NCBI GenBank assembly: GCA_035222895.1
Contig: JAVYIG010002102.1
Location: forward strand, 186,001 to 250,000
Direction of reading: 5' to 3'
From: Strongylocentrotus droebachiensis
Taxonomy: Eukaryota; Echinodermata; Echinoidea; Camarodonta; Strongylocentrotidae
DNA: 64,000 nt
Positions 51,478 through 62,291 of the stretch are shown piece by piece. Position 1 is the stretch's first letter, and each line of letters opens with the position of its first letter. The position numbers and the translations under genes were made by a program. Under the pieces are notes generated by a model. That model was not told the DNA's origin. It did no database searches and was given only the letters and a program-made list of their open reading frames with translations.

Positions 51478-52683
51478 ATTGTGTTCTGTATTATATACAG
51501 CCCACCTGATAAAGAGAAACCGTGACGTCATCCACGTATTACTAACTACGCAAAGTTCTACAGAAATTTGCAATTTCAACTTTCAATTGAAAATTTTGAC
51601 ATGATCCCACCATCTGATTAAAAAACAAAAGGCACAACTTTTATAGCCCATAGTCTCAGCTATAACATCCAAAAATTTAGGAGAACATAGAGCACAAATG
51701 AGCTAGATAGGGCTCAAAGATTAATGTCATGTAGATCCATGATTTGAACGAAATTGGCACCTCCCATAGGCTTAACACGCAAATTAAGAAAATCTGTCCA
51801 GTTAGCTCTAATCGCAATTTTCACTATGATGACGTCATCAAAATGAAAAATAATGTGCAGTGATCTTGTAGACAATCGCCTCAACTACAAGATATCAACA
51901 TTAGGAAGAGATTCAATTGAAATTTACAGAGATACAATCAATTTTTCCATAAATATGCTGACGTCATAATATGCAAATTCGTATTTTGAGTTCCAAGGTC
52001 AATATGATGGTGACACGATATATTTAATGGCCAAATGAGACATGAAATCACATCTCCCACTCATACTCTATCCGAATATGAACAAACATTGAGGGTTCCC
52101 GTGCATTCCAAAGAGCCATAAGGGTTTTATATAGGCATGTTGTTGCCCATATATGCTATGTATTACAAGAGTTCGCGCACACGGACATTTATCTTGAACG
52201 GACGCTCATTCCCTTAATAATGGTCGTAAGGAGATAAACATGGTATCAAATTGTTCGGAAAAATATGAGGAATACTGTGTCAAAAAATACCCGGGAGGAA
52301 TTATTTTGCGTTCGGCCGTGACAAACGAAAACGCGCGCGCATGCGCGTGCGCGCGACTCTTTATAAAATGCCATTGCTAATAATGGCGTACGCGCGCGTT
52401 TTTGGACCTGAAATTGACCGGACTGATATTGACCTTGATCATGATAAATATGAATGAGAAAAAACTTTCCGTTATGAAGATATGATCATATGTTGATTTT
52501 CACAAAATGGCGCCTAGATAGCGTTATCAGTCAAGGTCAAGGTTGAAAACCTTACTGTGCTCTTTCCTCATGCCAATAAATATGTGTGCCAAATTTCAAG
52601 GCAATTGATTGAGCCATTTTCAAGTAATCCTGCTAACAAAAAAGTGGCGAGAATTAAGAAAATTTTTCTAACGAAAACATAAG
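51478..52683 (+). repeat. Family B unit B4
   Basis: A complete unit between E2 and E3. It opens attgtgttctg instead of aaggtgttctg and carries caagtaatcctgc, shared with B2. The left side of E3 follows its terminal cataag. Confidence 0.9.
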
Positions 52684-52900
52684 GGCCCGAATTCACAACA
52701 GTGGTACAAAACCCCCCGGGGGTTTAAACCCCCTCCTAGGTTTTTGAAACCATGGTTTAAACCCCCAGGGGGTTTAAACCTCTCTCTGATTCACCAACGA
52801 TGGTTTCATTTGTACCATGGTACAATCCAATTGTACTATGGTACAATCCGTTGTACAAAAGAAACCGTGGTTAAACCGCGGTTTCTTTCTACTGCGCATG
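52684..52900 (+). repeat. E3 left TIR and subterminal palindromes
   Basis: After the TIR come palindromes built on ccccccgggggtttaaaccc, tttgtaccatggtacaat and aaaccgcggttt. The mirror set at the right end is at 62086-62291. Confidence 0.85.
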
Positions 52901-53129
52901 CTCATTAGATCAGATACTGTCTGCTACATCCAAAATGGAGGCCTGGGGCGGGTGTTTCATCAACTTAAATTACGATACTAAAAATCAATTTTAAGGCCGA
53001 ATCAGCTTTTAGCTTAAAACCGATAATTGTGGAGTGTTTCATCGAATCGATTTCAAGCTAAATGAGATTTGTAGGGCTCTACATACAATCAATGCTAGTC
53101 AATTTGGGGGTAATACGATCACAAAATAA

Positions 53130-54631
53130 ATGGCATCGCCATCGCTGAACGTATGTCTACAAAAAGGGCAAGACTGCCAAGAGAGGTTTGAAAGGTAAGT
53201 AAATTACGTTTTTCTTTGAAAATATTAATTCTGTTGATAAAAAAATATGCTATCTTGGAAGAAGAAAAATGTCCCTCTCATTTTTTATGGAAGTACATTT
53301 TGTTTAACCGAACGATATTTTAGATAAATATCAATTTACACACTCCTCAACTGGGCTAAAGATGGACGAATTGCACCGGTTCATTCATTTCAGTCCCATC
53401 CATATAAATTCATGTAGATCTAGATCTAGGTCCAACTATTTTTTTTTTGCTGATGTTTACTATTCGGTTAGGACAGGTACAAATTCATTAATTTAGTTTA
53501 TTTTTGCAGTTGATAACAATATAGGTCCACCACGGCCTTAGGAATCATCACGTTGCACGGGTCTTGTGCTTGTTGTAGATTTGGAATTGGGCTTATAATA
53601 GATGATCTTGTTATCATCACCTCTGTCTACTTCAATTTCTGGCATTTTGCCGGGGCGGCGGTAGCCGGGTATGCAGTATATATGTCGTTGTAATAGTGGT
53701 ATCCTTCCTTTTACTTTGGCCCTTGTCTTGTTTAAATCTGACCTAGATAGTAGAGGTAGATTCAGAGTCTAGTCTACATAATTGATAGATCTAGGGTAGA
53801 TGTAGTCCTACTCAGTAGTCTCTAGCCTACTGCAGCTCTATTCTGCAGGACTAGTCATAGATGTGGACCTAGAATTAAGGTCTAGACTACAGTATTTTGT
53901 AAGATCTAAATTAAGGAGTTAGGTCTTGTCGGTACCTAGTCCGAATTTTCCGTCTCTTTTGTTCGTTAGCCTCTTATTGGGGTAGGCTAACGAACGAAAG
54001 AGACGGAAAATTTGGCCTAGTCGGTACCTAGACCGAAAATTTCTGTCTCTTTTGTTTGTTAGCCTTTTTTAATATGGGTAGGGACGGCTCCCAAATAACA
54101 GGCTAACGAACGAAAGCAATTTTCGGTCTAGTCTGTACCTAACAGTAACAAGTTGGATTCTAGACTAGATGTATAATTTGTATCAGTAGTAGCCGTAGCA
54201 GTGGCGGATCTAGGGGGGGGGGGGGGGCCGGCCCCCCCCCCCCCCCCCCCCCCTGGAAAAAAAATGTGCAAAAACATGTAAATTTTACCTTTTGGGGGAG
54301 ATGGCCCCCCCCCCTCCCTGGCGCTCAAGGGGGGGGGGGGGGGGTGGTGCAAATGTTCAAGGGCCCCCCAAAAAAATGTGCTTCCCCCCCCCCCCCTGGA
54401 TCCGCGCTTGAGCCATAGGCACGTGTATTAAAACTATTGAGCTCTATTATTATATTTTCTTAATTTCATTTTTCTTTTGACAGAGTCAGACTGAAAGATG
54501 GAGTGGACCTCCAGTCCTATCTACCGAATAGACCTTTAGTAGAAGACTCGAAAGTTCTCTCCTGCCATGTCTCTACACTACAGTCTTGGACTTCTCATCC
54601 TACCTCAACCTCAAGGAAAGGTTTTAGATAA
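53130..54631 (+). CDS. Possible two-exon short coding sequence in E3, about 70 residues
   Basis: An ATG at 53130, directly after an in-frame TAA, opens MASPSLNVCLQKGQDCQERF and runs to a strong donor (AAAG/GTAAGT at 53194). An acceptor (ttttgacag at 54483) lets the frame continue as RVRLKDGVDLQSYLPNRPL and on to a TAA at 54629-54631. The two coding parts (65 and 148 bp) keep frame. The second exon has a good donor at 54691 (AAAAG/GTAAGC). A poly(A) signal AATAAA at 56346 could end the transcript. I do not recognise the product, and the short length leaves chance possible. Confidence 0.25.
53929..54140. repeat. Nested fold-back pair built on GTTCGTTAGCC
   Basis: The first hairpin has arms around 53943-53972 (aattttccgtctctttt, gttcgttagcct) and 53983-54013 (aggctaacgaac, gaaagagacggaaaattt). 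The second has arms near 54026-54065 and 54100-54130 with the same sequence. The segment ggtaccta(g/a) bounds both. It may be a small MITE duplicated in tandem. Confidence 0.75.
54199..54410. mobile_element. hAT-type MITE with poly-G/poly-C arms, 212 bp
   Basis: Ends CAGTGGCGGATCTAG at the left and CTGGATCCGCGCTTG at the right are imperfect inverted repeats, each running into G or C homopolymers. The flanks AGCCGTAG (54191-54198) and AGCCATAG (54411-54418) form an 8 bp duplication with one mismatch, as expected for hAT elements. There is no coding capacity; the apparent Pro/Gly frame across it is homopolymer. Confidence 0.75.
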
Positions 54632-55127
54632 TTATGCAGAATGTACTCAAGCTCAATGTCTGGGCGTAAAGCTATAGATCAAGTTGAAAAGGTAAGCATT
54701 ATCAATTTCCATAATTTATCCCATCAGTAATTTCCATAACTTATCTTATCAGTATGTTCTGTGCCTGCCATTGTTGTCATACCCGTACAGCAGTTATTAC
54801 AAATAAAAACATAAGTCAGTGCATTTTTCATAATTCTTGTAAGAAGTCTAATATCCATCTCACCTAGTCTGTTGTATAAAACGTACAAAAATGGTTATGA
54901 AATAATTTATTTCTTCAAAAGTAAACAAATTAATTATTTATCTTTTGTAACTTAAATTGCTTTTGTCTCAAATCTTTTGAAGTATACTTTTTATTCTTCT
55001 ACTTTATTTATTTTGCAATCAAAGTATTTGCAAACATCATAAATACGAACATTTTAGATAGATTAAAAAATTACACTTGTAATTATTAATTGATTCATTT
55101 ATTACATAACTTTAAATTATGATTCTA

Positions 55128-56365
55128 GACTGCAGACCCTGAATTACCTGCAATGTGATGCTTCATATGGAACATCAGCCGGCCAACAGATAGAAGCTCC
55201 CTTTTCCAGCTTAAAGCAAGAGGGACCATAATCACGAGATACAGATCTTGGTATCATGGACTGGTTGCTTTCTTTTACAAACACCACTTCTTTTAGTATA
55301 AGATTCCTCTGAAGCTAATGAAAATGCTCTAGTCAAGGTTCTAAAATGTTGCCATCGAGTATTAGATATTTGGTTTGATAAAATGTTTACATAAAATATT
55401 GTAAAGGAAGTAAAATTGTCAATGATATTTCCAAGATTTCCTGTATTTTAAACAGAATCTTAGAATCTTGCAGAAGAAAAGAAAAGAACTAGTTACAGTT
55501 AGAGGATCAAACCAAAGTCATAATCCATAGCTCTGTAATTTAGGCCTGCCCTTTCTAGAAATTTCATTTTAAATCTTACAAATTATGATTCTGTCATGGA
55601 GGTTAATACCAAACTCACATTACATAGATAATTCTGTTCATGGCAATAATTCTTAAAATATCAAATTGGAAATTTCAAAGATAATTTGAGCAGTAAACCA
55701 ATTTGATGACCTATATGGAACTCTTCCTGGAGGCACTTCTTGCATGACTTTGTATCAATAATTACATGTTGATGCTTAAAGTGCTATGTAGCAATTACAC
55801 AATAACAATTACAAAAGAAACATAACATTCTGATTGCAGTGAAAACAGATTTTTTTTTTTTCCTGCAGGAAATATATGAACTTTGACTTATGTTGTCCTT
55901 AAATAATTTTTTTGTCAAAGCTGATATAGAAGAGAATTGATGGTTAATTTCATAATTATAGACAAACTATTGTATTAAAAAAAAAAATCACATTTTCACT
56001 GACTGCATGACCTTACATGACAATGTATATCACCTTTAGATTAACAACCATCTGAGTAACAGCAATCCTTGTGACAAGTATTACTCTTTTAATCTCCATA
56101 AAAGTACCTCGAAAAGACAGTGGCAGATATCAAGCTGCAAAAGTTTTAACAAATGGTTGATACTTTAAAGAAGCACTTTCATTTGTGTATTTCAAATATT
56201 CTTATTGTTTCCCTTGAAGGTATTTGCTCTGCTCATCATTTACAAAATGTAGATTTCATTCATTAAACCATAATCATATTGATTAGACATTAAAATCTGT
56301 GTTAAATAAATTTTGTATGTACAGTATAGTTTGTCTTTTAACAAGAATAAAGAATTTAATTGAAG
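55128..56365 (+). other. Possible terminal exon or 3' UTR of the E3 plus-strand locus
   Basis: Starts after a pyrimidine/AG acceptor (gattctag near 55127) and holds no long frame. It contains AATAAA at 56346-56351, followed by an A-rich stretch and poly-G. The assignment rests only on splice-site and poly(A) motifs. Confidence 0.25.
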
Positions 56366-58010
56366 AAAAAAAAGATTAGGGGGGGGGGGGGGAGAGCAAA
56401 ACAAATGAATGGATGAGATTGTAAGCTAGCTCATGGTAGTAATTATAAAATGATGATAAAGGGCAATGATGTGATTCAACGATGGTGTTTGTTTGATGGC
56501 TAGTATTCAAATATACTAGCAATGCTTTTTGTTATGAGTTGGTGTTTATTTATTTTTTTTTCGTGGGGGAAGGGGGGGGGGGGAGGGGGCGGGCATTCAT
56601 GAAGGAATAAAATCACTTTGAAGGGGGCGGCAAGCAAAGTGTTGTGATGAGAGAGAGTATATGAATGGAATAATGGCACATAAATGTAAGCACATATGGT
56701 AAGAAAAATATAGAAAAGGGGGCAAATAACAACATTCTAAAAAGGGGCACTCTTAATAACAAGAGGAACTTAAAAACAAAGTTAAAACAGGACAAATCAC
56801 ATGAAGGGAAAGTGCATTTGTAATAAATAAAAGGGAACTTAAGGAGAAAGCAGGCCGCACATGTATACTTGGAAGAAAAAAAGATTGGCCATTTTGCCTA
56901 CCCTATTTTTTCTCTCCTTATATTTTTCTTTTGGTTCTAAGATAATCTCCCCCCCCCCCCCAAAAAAAAAAAAAACATTATCGGGGTGGACTTTCCCTTT
57001 AATGAACAGGGGTATTATTTTTCTGGGGGGGGGGGATTTTTTTTTTTTTTTTAAAGGGTGGGGGTAATATTCCATGTTGGCTTCCACAGAGGTAATTGTC
57101 CGTGGGGGGGGGGGGGGGGGGGGTAGGTTCAGGGGGATATTTTTTTTCGGGGGGGGGGGGGGGGTCGACGATTATCCCAATTCTTTTTCTTTCTTCCTCT
57201 CACTCTCTCTAAATTTAAAACATTGCGAGAACACACTCCTTTTCCTCAACCTCTGCTTTCCTGTATGTATATTTGTATGTCAATTTCTCTTTATTGTATC
57301 CCACCCCCCTTCTCTCTCTCATTCACTCCTCCTTTGTTTTGTTTCTCTCACGCTCATTCTCTGTCTTCTTTTATATCAAACAGGATTGTCAAAATATCCA
57401 TTCTTTCTCAATCTATATATATGAGACAGTATAATGAGACAGTCAATAAACATTACATGCATCAGCTCTTTGATATTTGCAAAAGATCTCTATTCAATTC
57501 AAAGTTCTGTCACTTTGCTATATAGATACAAAACAATATATATTTTTCTCATTCACAGTACAATAAATGGTATTACAATGGGATCAGTCATATTGAATGA
57601 TTTCTAAAACTGCCACCCTATTTATGCACTTTGATTACAAGGATCATATCAATCAGTGACAGATCCATGAGAAGCATGGGCCCGACACCCCCTCCCGTTT
57701 TTGTTTTGACTCATGTCATGTAAAACTTGGGTGTAATTAGAGTCAGTTGAAATAGACAAGTAAAGTACATCATGCACAAATAAGGATTAGACTTTATCAT
57801 TTATTTTACTTTTACAAACGCCGATTTCCAGACATCAGATAAAAGTAAAAGTTTTCTGAATGAAATTTTTACTTGAAGTGTATAATTAAGCAATTTGTTA
57901 AGGTACGGCAGTTTATTAATAAATTGTTGACATTCCCACACCCAAAAAGAGGGGGAGAGGAAAAGAGGTGCAGTAAAATGACAAATGACATTCTGTCAGT
58001 TCATCAGGAG
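56366..58010. other. E3 interior, homopolymer and low-complexity sequence
   Basis: Several G and C/A homopolymers (near 56380, 56570, 56950, 57030, 57105 and 57152) and CT-rich tracts. Open frames here come from these runs. No gene recognised. Confidence 0.6.
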
Positions 58011-58014
58011 CACA

Positions 58015-58186
58015 TTAAGGCTTAAAGGTATTTTTATTTCTGAAAACATCCAGAATCTCTTGGAATTCATGAGAAAACCATCCAGTTTCTTCTCCATGTT
58101 CTTCACCTATAAGGGCTGTCATTAACTTGCCAATGGGCAGGAGATGCATCTGAATCCTATCACCTTCCTTCTTGGAATCCATGTGA
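58015..58186 (-). pseudogene. Putative terminal coding exon on the E3 minus strand
   Basis: An acceptor (ccttttag) at 58187-58188 precedes an open frame HMDSKKEGDRIQMHLLPIG continuing for about 56 residues to TAA at 58015. Composition is protein-like rather than low-complexity (for example GEEHGEETGWFSHEFQEIL). It lies downstream of the HARBI1-like exons on the same strand. I do not recognise the family; it may be the end of the transposase locus or of a partner gene. Confidence 0.4.
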
Positions 58187-58631
58187 CTAAAAGGAAGAAC
58201 AAATGTATTTAATTAACTTCCTTTTTTCCTCCATCAATATATCCTGAAGTCTAAGACCTCGCTGAAAGATATCACTCTGAAAAATTATTTGTTGAATTGC
58301 TCCATTATTACACCTCACATTATACCCGATGAAGAGGCATAAATAATTATATAACATTACCTTAAGCATAAATTGCTGTCATTTAATTTTCTGTGACAGC
58401 CACAGGGATGTATTGTTGAACAAGTGAGCAAGAAAGAGAAACAACATAAAGAGAGGGAGAAAGCTCTAGATTGAGCAAGGCAATGGGACAGTAACATCAA
58501 TGCAATGAATTAAAAACATTTATGGGATATTTTGTCAGAAAAGTAACTGAACCATAATATTGAGATTTAAAAACAAGCATAAGCAAGAATAATGATTAAA
58601 AAGTTGATAGTGAAAGCAAACTAAATCTTAC

Positions 58632-59266
58632 CTTTCAATGTACGGTGCCATCTGCACCCTGCCACCCTCCCATAGCAATTTCAGCAGCATCATTCAGCAC
58701 ATACACATCTTTTGGTCAGACATATTCTCCACCTCCTGTGGAAGTCAAAACAAGGAACAAGAGTGTAATGAAGTTAGCAATGGCTGAATATCATTCTGGC
58801 ATAATTGAATAACAAATACTTTTATTATACCGGTAGTCTTTTTTCATTTCAATGTTCCTTTTTACATTATTTTATTATCATCATTCTCTTATCATTATTG
58901 TTAATTGCTAAAAAAAATCAATTAAAAAGGTATATATTTTAAAGTCAAATTCAGGCTGCTGTTCAATTTTCAATGACCTGTACGAACCCTTTAAAAACAG
59001 TGTACATTTATGCACAAATTTAGTTTAAGAAAACAAAAAAACTCACCAACGGCATAGAAACAAAGAGCCGTCAAAACCTGTAGATAAACAGGTAGTGGAT
59101 CATTCCTCTCCATGTTCCTCTTCAAGTCCCCTTCAAGCATGTTGATGAGGTAGATTACCGTCTCCTTTGAGAAACGTTACGTACCGCACTTGAAACGCTT
59201 CATCCTCGTACAATTCAAACAGATTTTTACGTCTCTCAGACCTCACTGAGGTCTCGACTCAAGTAT
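58632..59266 (-). pseudogene. Decayed HARBI1-like transposase exons in E3
   Basis: The exon 59266-59047 reads SERRKNLFELYEDEAFQVRY, then a 4 bp insertion (TACGTAACG), then FSKETVIYLINMLEGDLKRN and LPVYLQVLTALCFYAVG up to a GTGAGT donor. This matches the N-terminal helix-rich region of HARBI1-like proteins (RYRFS, then LQVLxALxFYAxG). The next exon, 58735-58632, has good splice sites and a degraded segment with GADGTVH, possibly the remnant of the DGTH motif, but with stops. The gene is broken and was a transposase distinct in sequence from the one in E1. Confidence 0.6.
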
Positions 59267-59446
59267 CTGTATGGAAAAGATAGATATACATGTAGTTTGA
59301 TGAGACGAGTTGAAATATTCAATAAAAAAGTGCATGTCTAAAGAATGATTTTCATTACCAGGGTATATACATGTAGCTCTCGTTCCTACTCTTCCGTACC
59401 GTAGGCGTAGGATTGATTTCCCAATTGGCACTAACTACCAGTAGGT

Positions 59447-59665
59447 CAGGGTTTTTTGGGAGTTCTAAGAGCTGAGTAATGGCTCCCCCCCCCCCCCTCA
59501 CTCTAGACAAATTGAAGTCAACATTTCTTTTTAAACCATGGCAAAACAGTGAATCATGACAGATATTCTGTCAACAATCTCAGCAATGACATCATGGAGA
59601 TTCAACACATTTCTATTCCAGGTCTTCATACTACTCGAACTTGATTCGTAGAATATGAGAGTTCA
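59447..59665 (+). repeat. First copy of an internal E3 duplication
   Basis: The order gggagttct, poly-C, aatttgaagtcaacatttct, acagtgaatcatga, ccaggtcttcatact, aacttgattc..agaatatgagagtt is found again at about 60358-60880. The two copies are diverged, and the second is expanded by GATCTAG-rich DNA. Confidence 0.7.
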
Positions 59666-60357
59666 AATTTCATCAGCAAGATGTAAATTATTATTTTTTA
59701 TTTTTTTTAAGTCTTACTTAAATTGGTATTTGCAAAGAAAAAGGAAGTAGATCTAGGTCTAATGGGTACTGGTACTTAGTGGTATGCGTAACAACATTCA
59801 TGGACAGTCCTTGTGTCTCTTAAAACCTAAAAAATCACTAGATCTATCAATTTAGATAGACGTACCCCTTAATTTATTCTTAATTTTAATCAATTAAATT
59901 GAACAAGTTATTGACGATTCAATAGAAGAAAGAAAGAAAAATTAATCCTACCTCTCTCACTCTCTGGATGCGGCGAAGGTGATGGAGATAGATCTAGGCC
60001 ATGTTTCTTTCTTGTTCAGCAGTTGTTTACCGGTACTGTCTGTGGAACAATAATGACATGAAATTGTTAGGAGTCTGAATTACTAAAGGCAACATCTATC
60101 TTTAAAAAAATGCATTTATTTCATACATTACCATTGAAGTAAAACTAAAACACAAGCAAATTAACTAACCAAAGTTTATAGATCGTATAGGCCTAGACTC
60201 TACTCTCTTGACTAGACTACTGAGTACTGTTAAAGAAAAACAAAATCACAACCTTGCCAGACGACTCACCCTGCCGCCTAACTCCAGGGAGCTCTGCATA
60301 GGAAAAAACAATTCAATTACGGAAACCCTAACTAGGTCACTAGATCAAGCCGGTATT

Positions 60358-60897
60358 TTGGGAGTTCTTAGACTTAAGACTAGTCTAGAGCGGGGTACTA
60401 TTGCCTTATTGGCTTCCAGTAAGTTCCCCCCCCCCCCCACCACTCCTGATAATTTGAAGTCAACATTTCTTTCCATACATTACCATGCAGCACAATGAAC
60501 AGTGAATCATGAATTAATGACGAACGATGTTCTGATATTCTGTCATTCTAAGCAATGATTATTAATAGGAAGTCGATCTAGATCTACAATAGATCTAGTC
60601 TATGTGATTAGAGACTAGATCTAGAGTCTAGATCTAGAATATCCAATTTCCAGGTCTTCATACTAGTCTGGGGCCTACTACCCTAGGCCCTACTCCATTA
60701 TTCATAGAATGATAATTGATAGATCACTCGATATTCCCAGATTTTAACTCTCATATTATATGAATCACTTTCGCGTTGATCAAATGCTAGATCTAGTCTG
60801 GTAGACTAGACCCCTAGACTAGTCTAACGTTAGATCTACGGCTACGCGAACTTGATTCATAGAATATGAGAGTTAAAATCCGGGAATCGTGAGTGAT
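60358..60897 (+). repeat. Second, expanded copy of the E3 internal duplication
   Basis: Diverged repeat of 59447-59665. Between ccaggtcttcatacta and gaacttgattcatagaatat it carries about 170 bp of extra sequence holding a fold-back (60723-60775 against 60845-60897). Confidence 0.7.
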
Positions 60898-61010
60898 CTC
60901 CGAATAAAGGAGGAAGAAGAAACCGAAGTGGGAGGTCGAGGACTAGATTCTACTAGGTCCAGATCTACTATCTATCTAGACCTAGGTCTAGATCTACTAT
61001 CTAGTCACTA
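60560..61010 (+). repeat. GATCTAG / CTAGACCTAG-rich simple sequence
   Basis: Clusters of gatctagatctag, ctagactagtctag and taggtctagatc over several hundred bases, recurring at 61427-61466. This kind of sequence is frequent in sea urchin genomic DNA as I know it and is the main reason for the organism suggestion. Confidence 0.75.
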
Positions 61011-62080
61011 GGCCCCCGCCTGAGTGGGCGCACACCAGCAAATGAAAGCATACTGCATAGGCCTAGTCCTAGACTAGATCTAGGTCTAACTTTTAGGGTC
61101 CTGCTGTCCCACGGCCACCGGCACCAGCTCGTATTCGTAAGTCGTAGCGGGAAACTCCCGCCACCATGCCAAACGTGTAAAATGAACCAGCGTAGGCCTA
61201 ATCGTATCATATGGGGGGGGGGGGGGGGGGGGGGTAGATCTAGAGAGCACTTTGATTTTTTTTTCTCACTCAACACCCCCCCCCCCCTTCCCTGTTTTAA
61301 ATTTTGTTAAGCCCCCAAAAAATTGCATGAATGATCTCCCTCGTCCTCGAAGCAGTTCCCAAAATGCACACAATCATGCCGATGCGACCGGCTGTAACTT
61401 GTAAGTAGATTTTCTAAGTTTGACAGTAGATCTAGACCTAGATCTAGGCTAGATCTAGACCCTAACGTTAGTCGTAGACTCACGATTTTAATTTTTCTAT
61501 TCTTTCTAACATTTTTTGGTGAGTTGAAAAACTTGTATTTTACTGCTATTTAGGTGCATTCAATTGTCACTAAAGTACCGATTTTGAGTGAAATCAGTTT
61601 AGTTTTGTACAGTTGTGTTTGAAATGTTGAGAATCAATAATAAAACAGGTTTTAATTATACACAGCCAGCGCCAGGATGCAGCGCAGGCAGCTACATGTA
61701 GACCTATGTCATGTGTCGGGCGCGGCGCTGCACTGGGCCGGCCGAAAATAACGGCTCAGCCAACACAAAAATGAACGAATGGGACTGTATAAAAACAACT
61801 CTTGCGATAAAACCCCAAGTGGAAAACAACAGTGGCAGGTCTGATTACGAGTGGAATTTATATATTCATCAAATGAACGAGAAATAAATTGAACAAACAC
61901 ATTTGATTACTAGTAAATGAATGTTACCGACGGAAATACATCGATTTACTTACGATTCGTGTTTTCAATTCTGCCGCACACGATATGATTGACATAAAAT
62001 TTCAATAATGTCGTCTGTGATTTTTGTTCAACAATTTCAGCGCCAATTTCAAGAAGAGCAGACGAGGTGGTGTTTGCGCA
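61011..62080. other. E3 right interior, no gene recognised
   Basis: Contains a poly-G run (about 61213-61234) and a poly-C run (61276-61287) between which lie AT-rich bases. The minus-strand frames at 61001-61276 and 61709-61900 show no family I recognise. Confidence 0.55.
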
Positions 62081-62085
62081 CGCGC

Positions 62086-62291
62086 GGGGGATTGTACCAC
62101 TGATTGTACCACTGATTGTACTACACCTCAGGGTAGTACAAAATCTAGACCAAATTATGACGTAGTTAAACCCCCCGGGGGTTTAAACTTGCTTTGTGAA
62201 TACCAAAATCAGAGGTTTAAACCTCCGAGGGGGGTTTTGTACCACACCCATGGTACAATCCCTCTTTGTACCACTGTTGTGAATTCGGGCC
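62086..62291 (-). repeat. E3 right TIR and subterminal motifs
   Basis: Three near-identical gattgtaccact units at 62092-62130, palindromes accccccgggggttt and gaggtttaaacctc, and the TIR. The mirror image of the left end, consistent with transposase-binding sites. Confidence 0.85.

Larger units (their letters stand above)
52684..62291. mobile_element. E3, Harbinger-like element with different interior, 9608 bp
   Basis: Inverted terminal repeats match for 27 bp: GGCCCGAATTCACAAC then AGTGGTACAAA at the left, and the exact complement at the right. The outer 16 bases equal those of E1, but the rest differs. Subterminal motifs GGTACAAT, GGGTTTAAACC and CCCCCCGGGGG recur in both orientations at both ends. 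Flanks are AAG on the left and ATT on the right. The interior holds decayed HARBI1-like exons on the minus strand, a possible spliced plus-strand locus, a hAT-type MITE and fold-backs. It is large for this group and has probably grown by nested insertions. Confidence 0.8.

Noticed and set aside
54128-54352. Minus-strand Pro/Gly-rich frame
   Set aside because: It translates the G/C homopolymers of the hAT-type MITE.
57655-57710. cagtgacagatccatgag near a C-rich stretch, resembling the hAT MITE end
   Set aside because: Only one weak end is visible, with no partner end and no target duplication.
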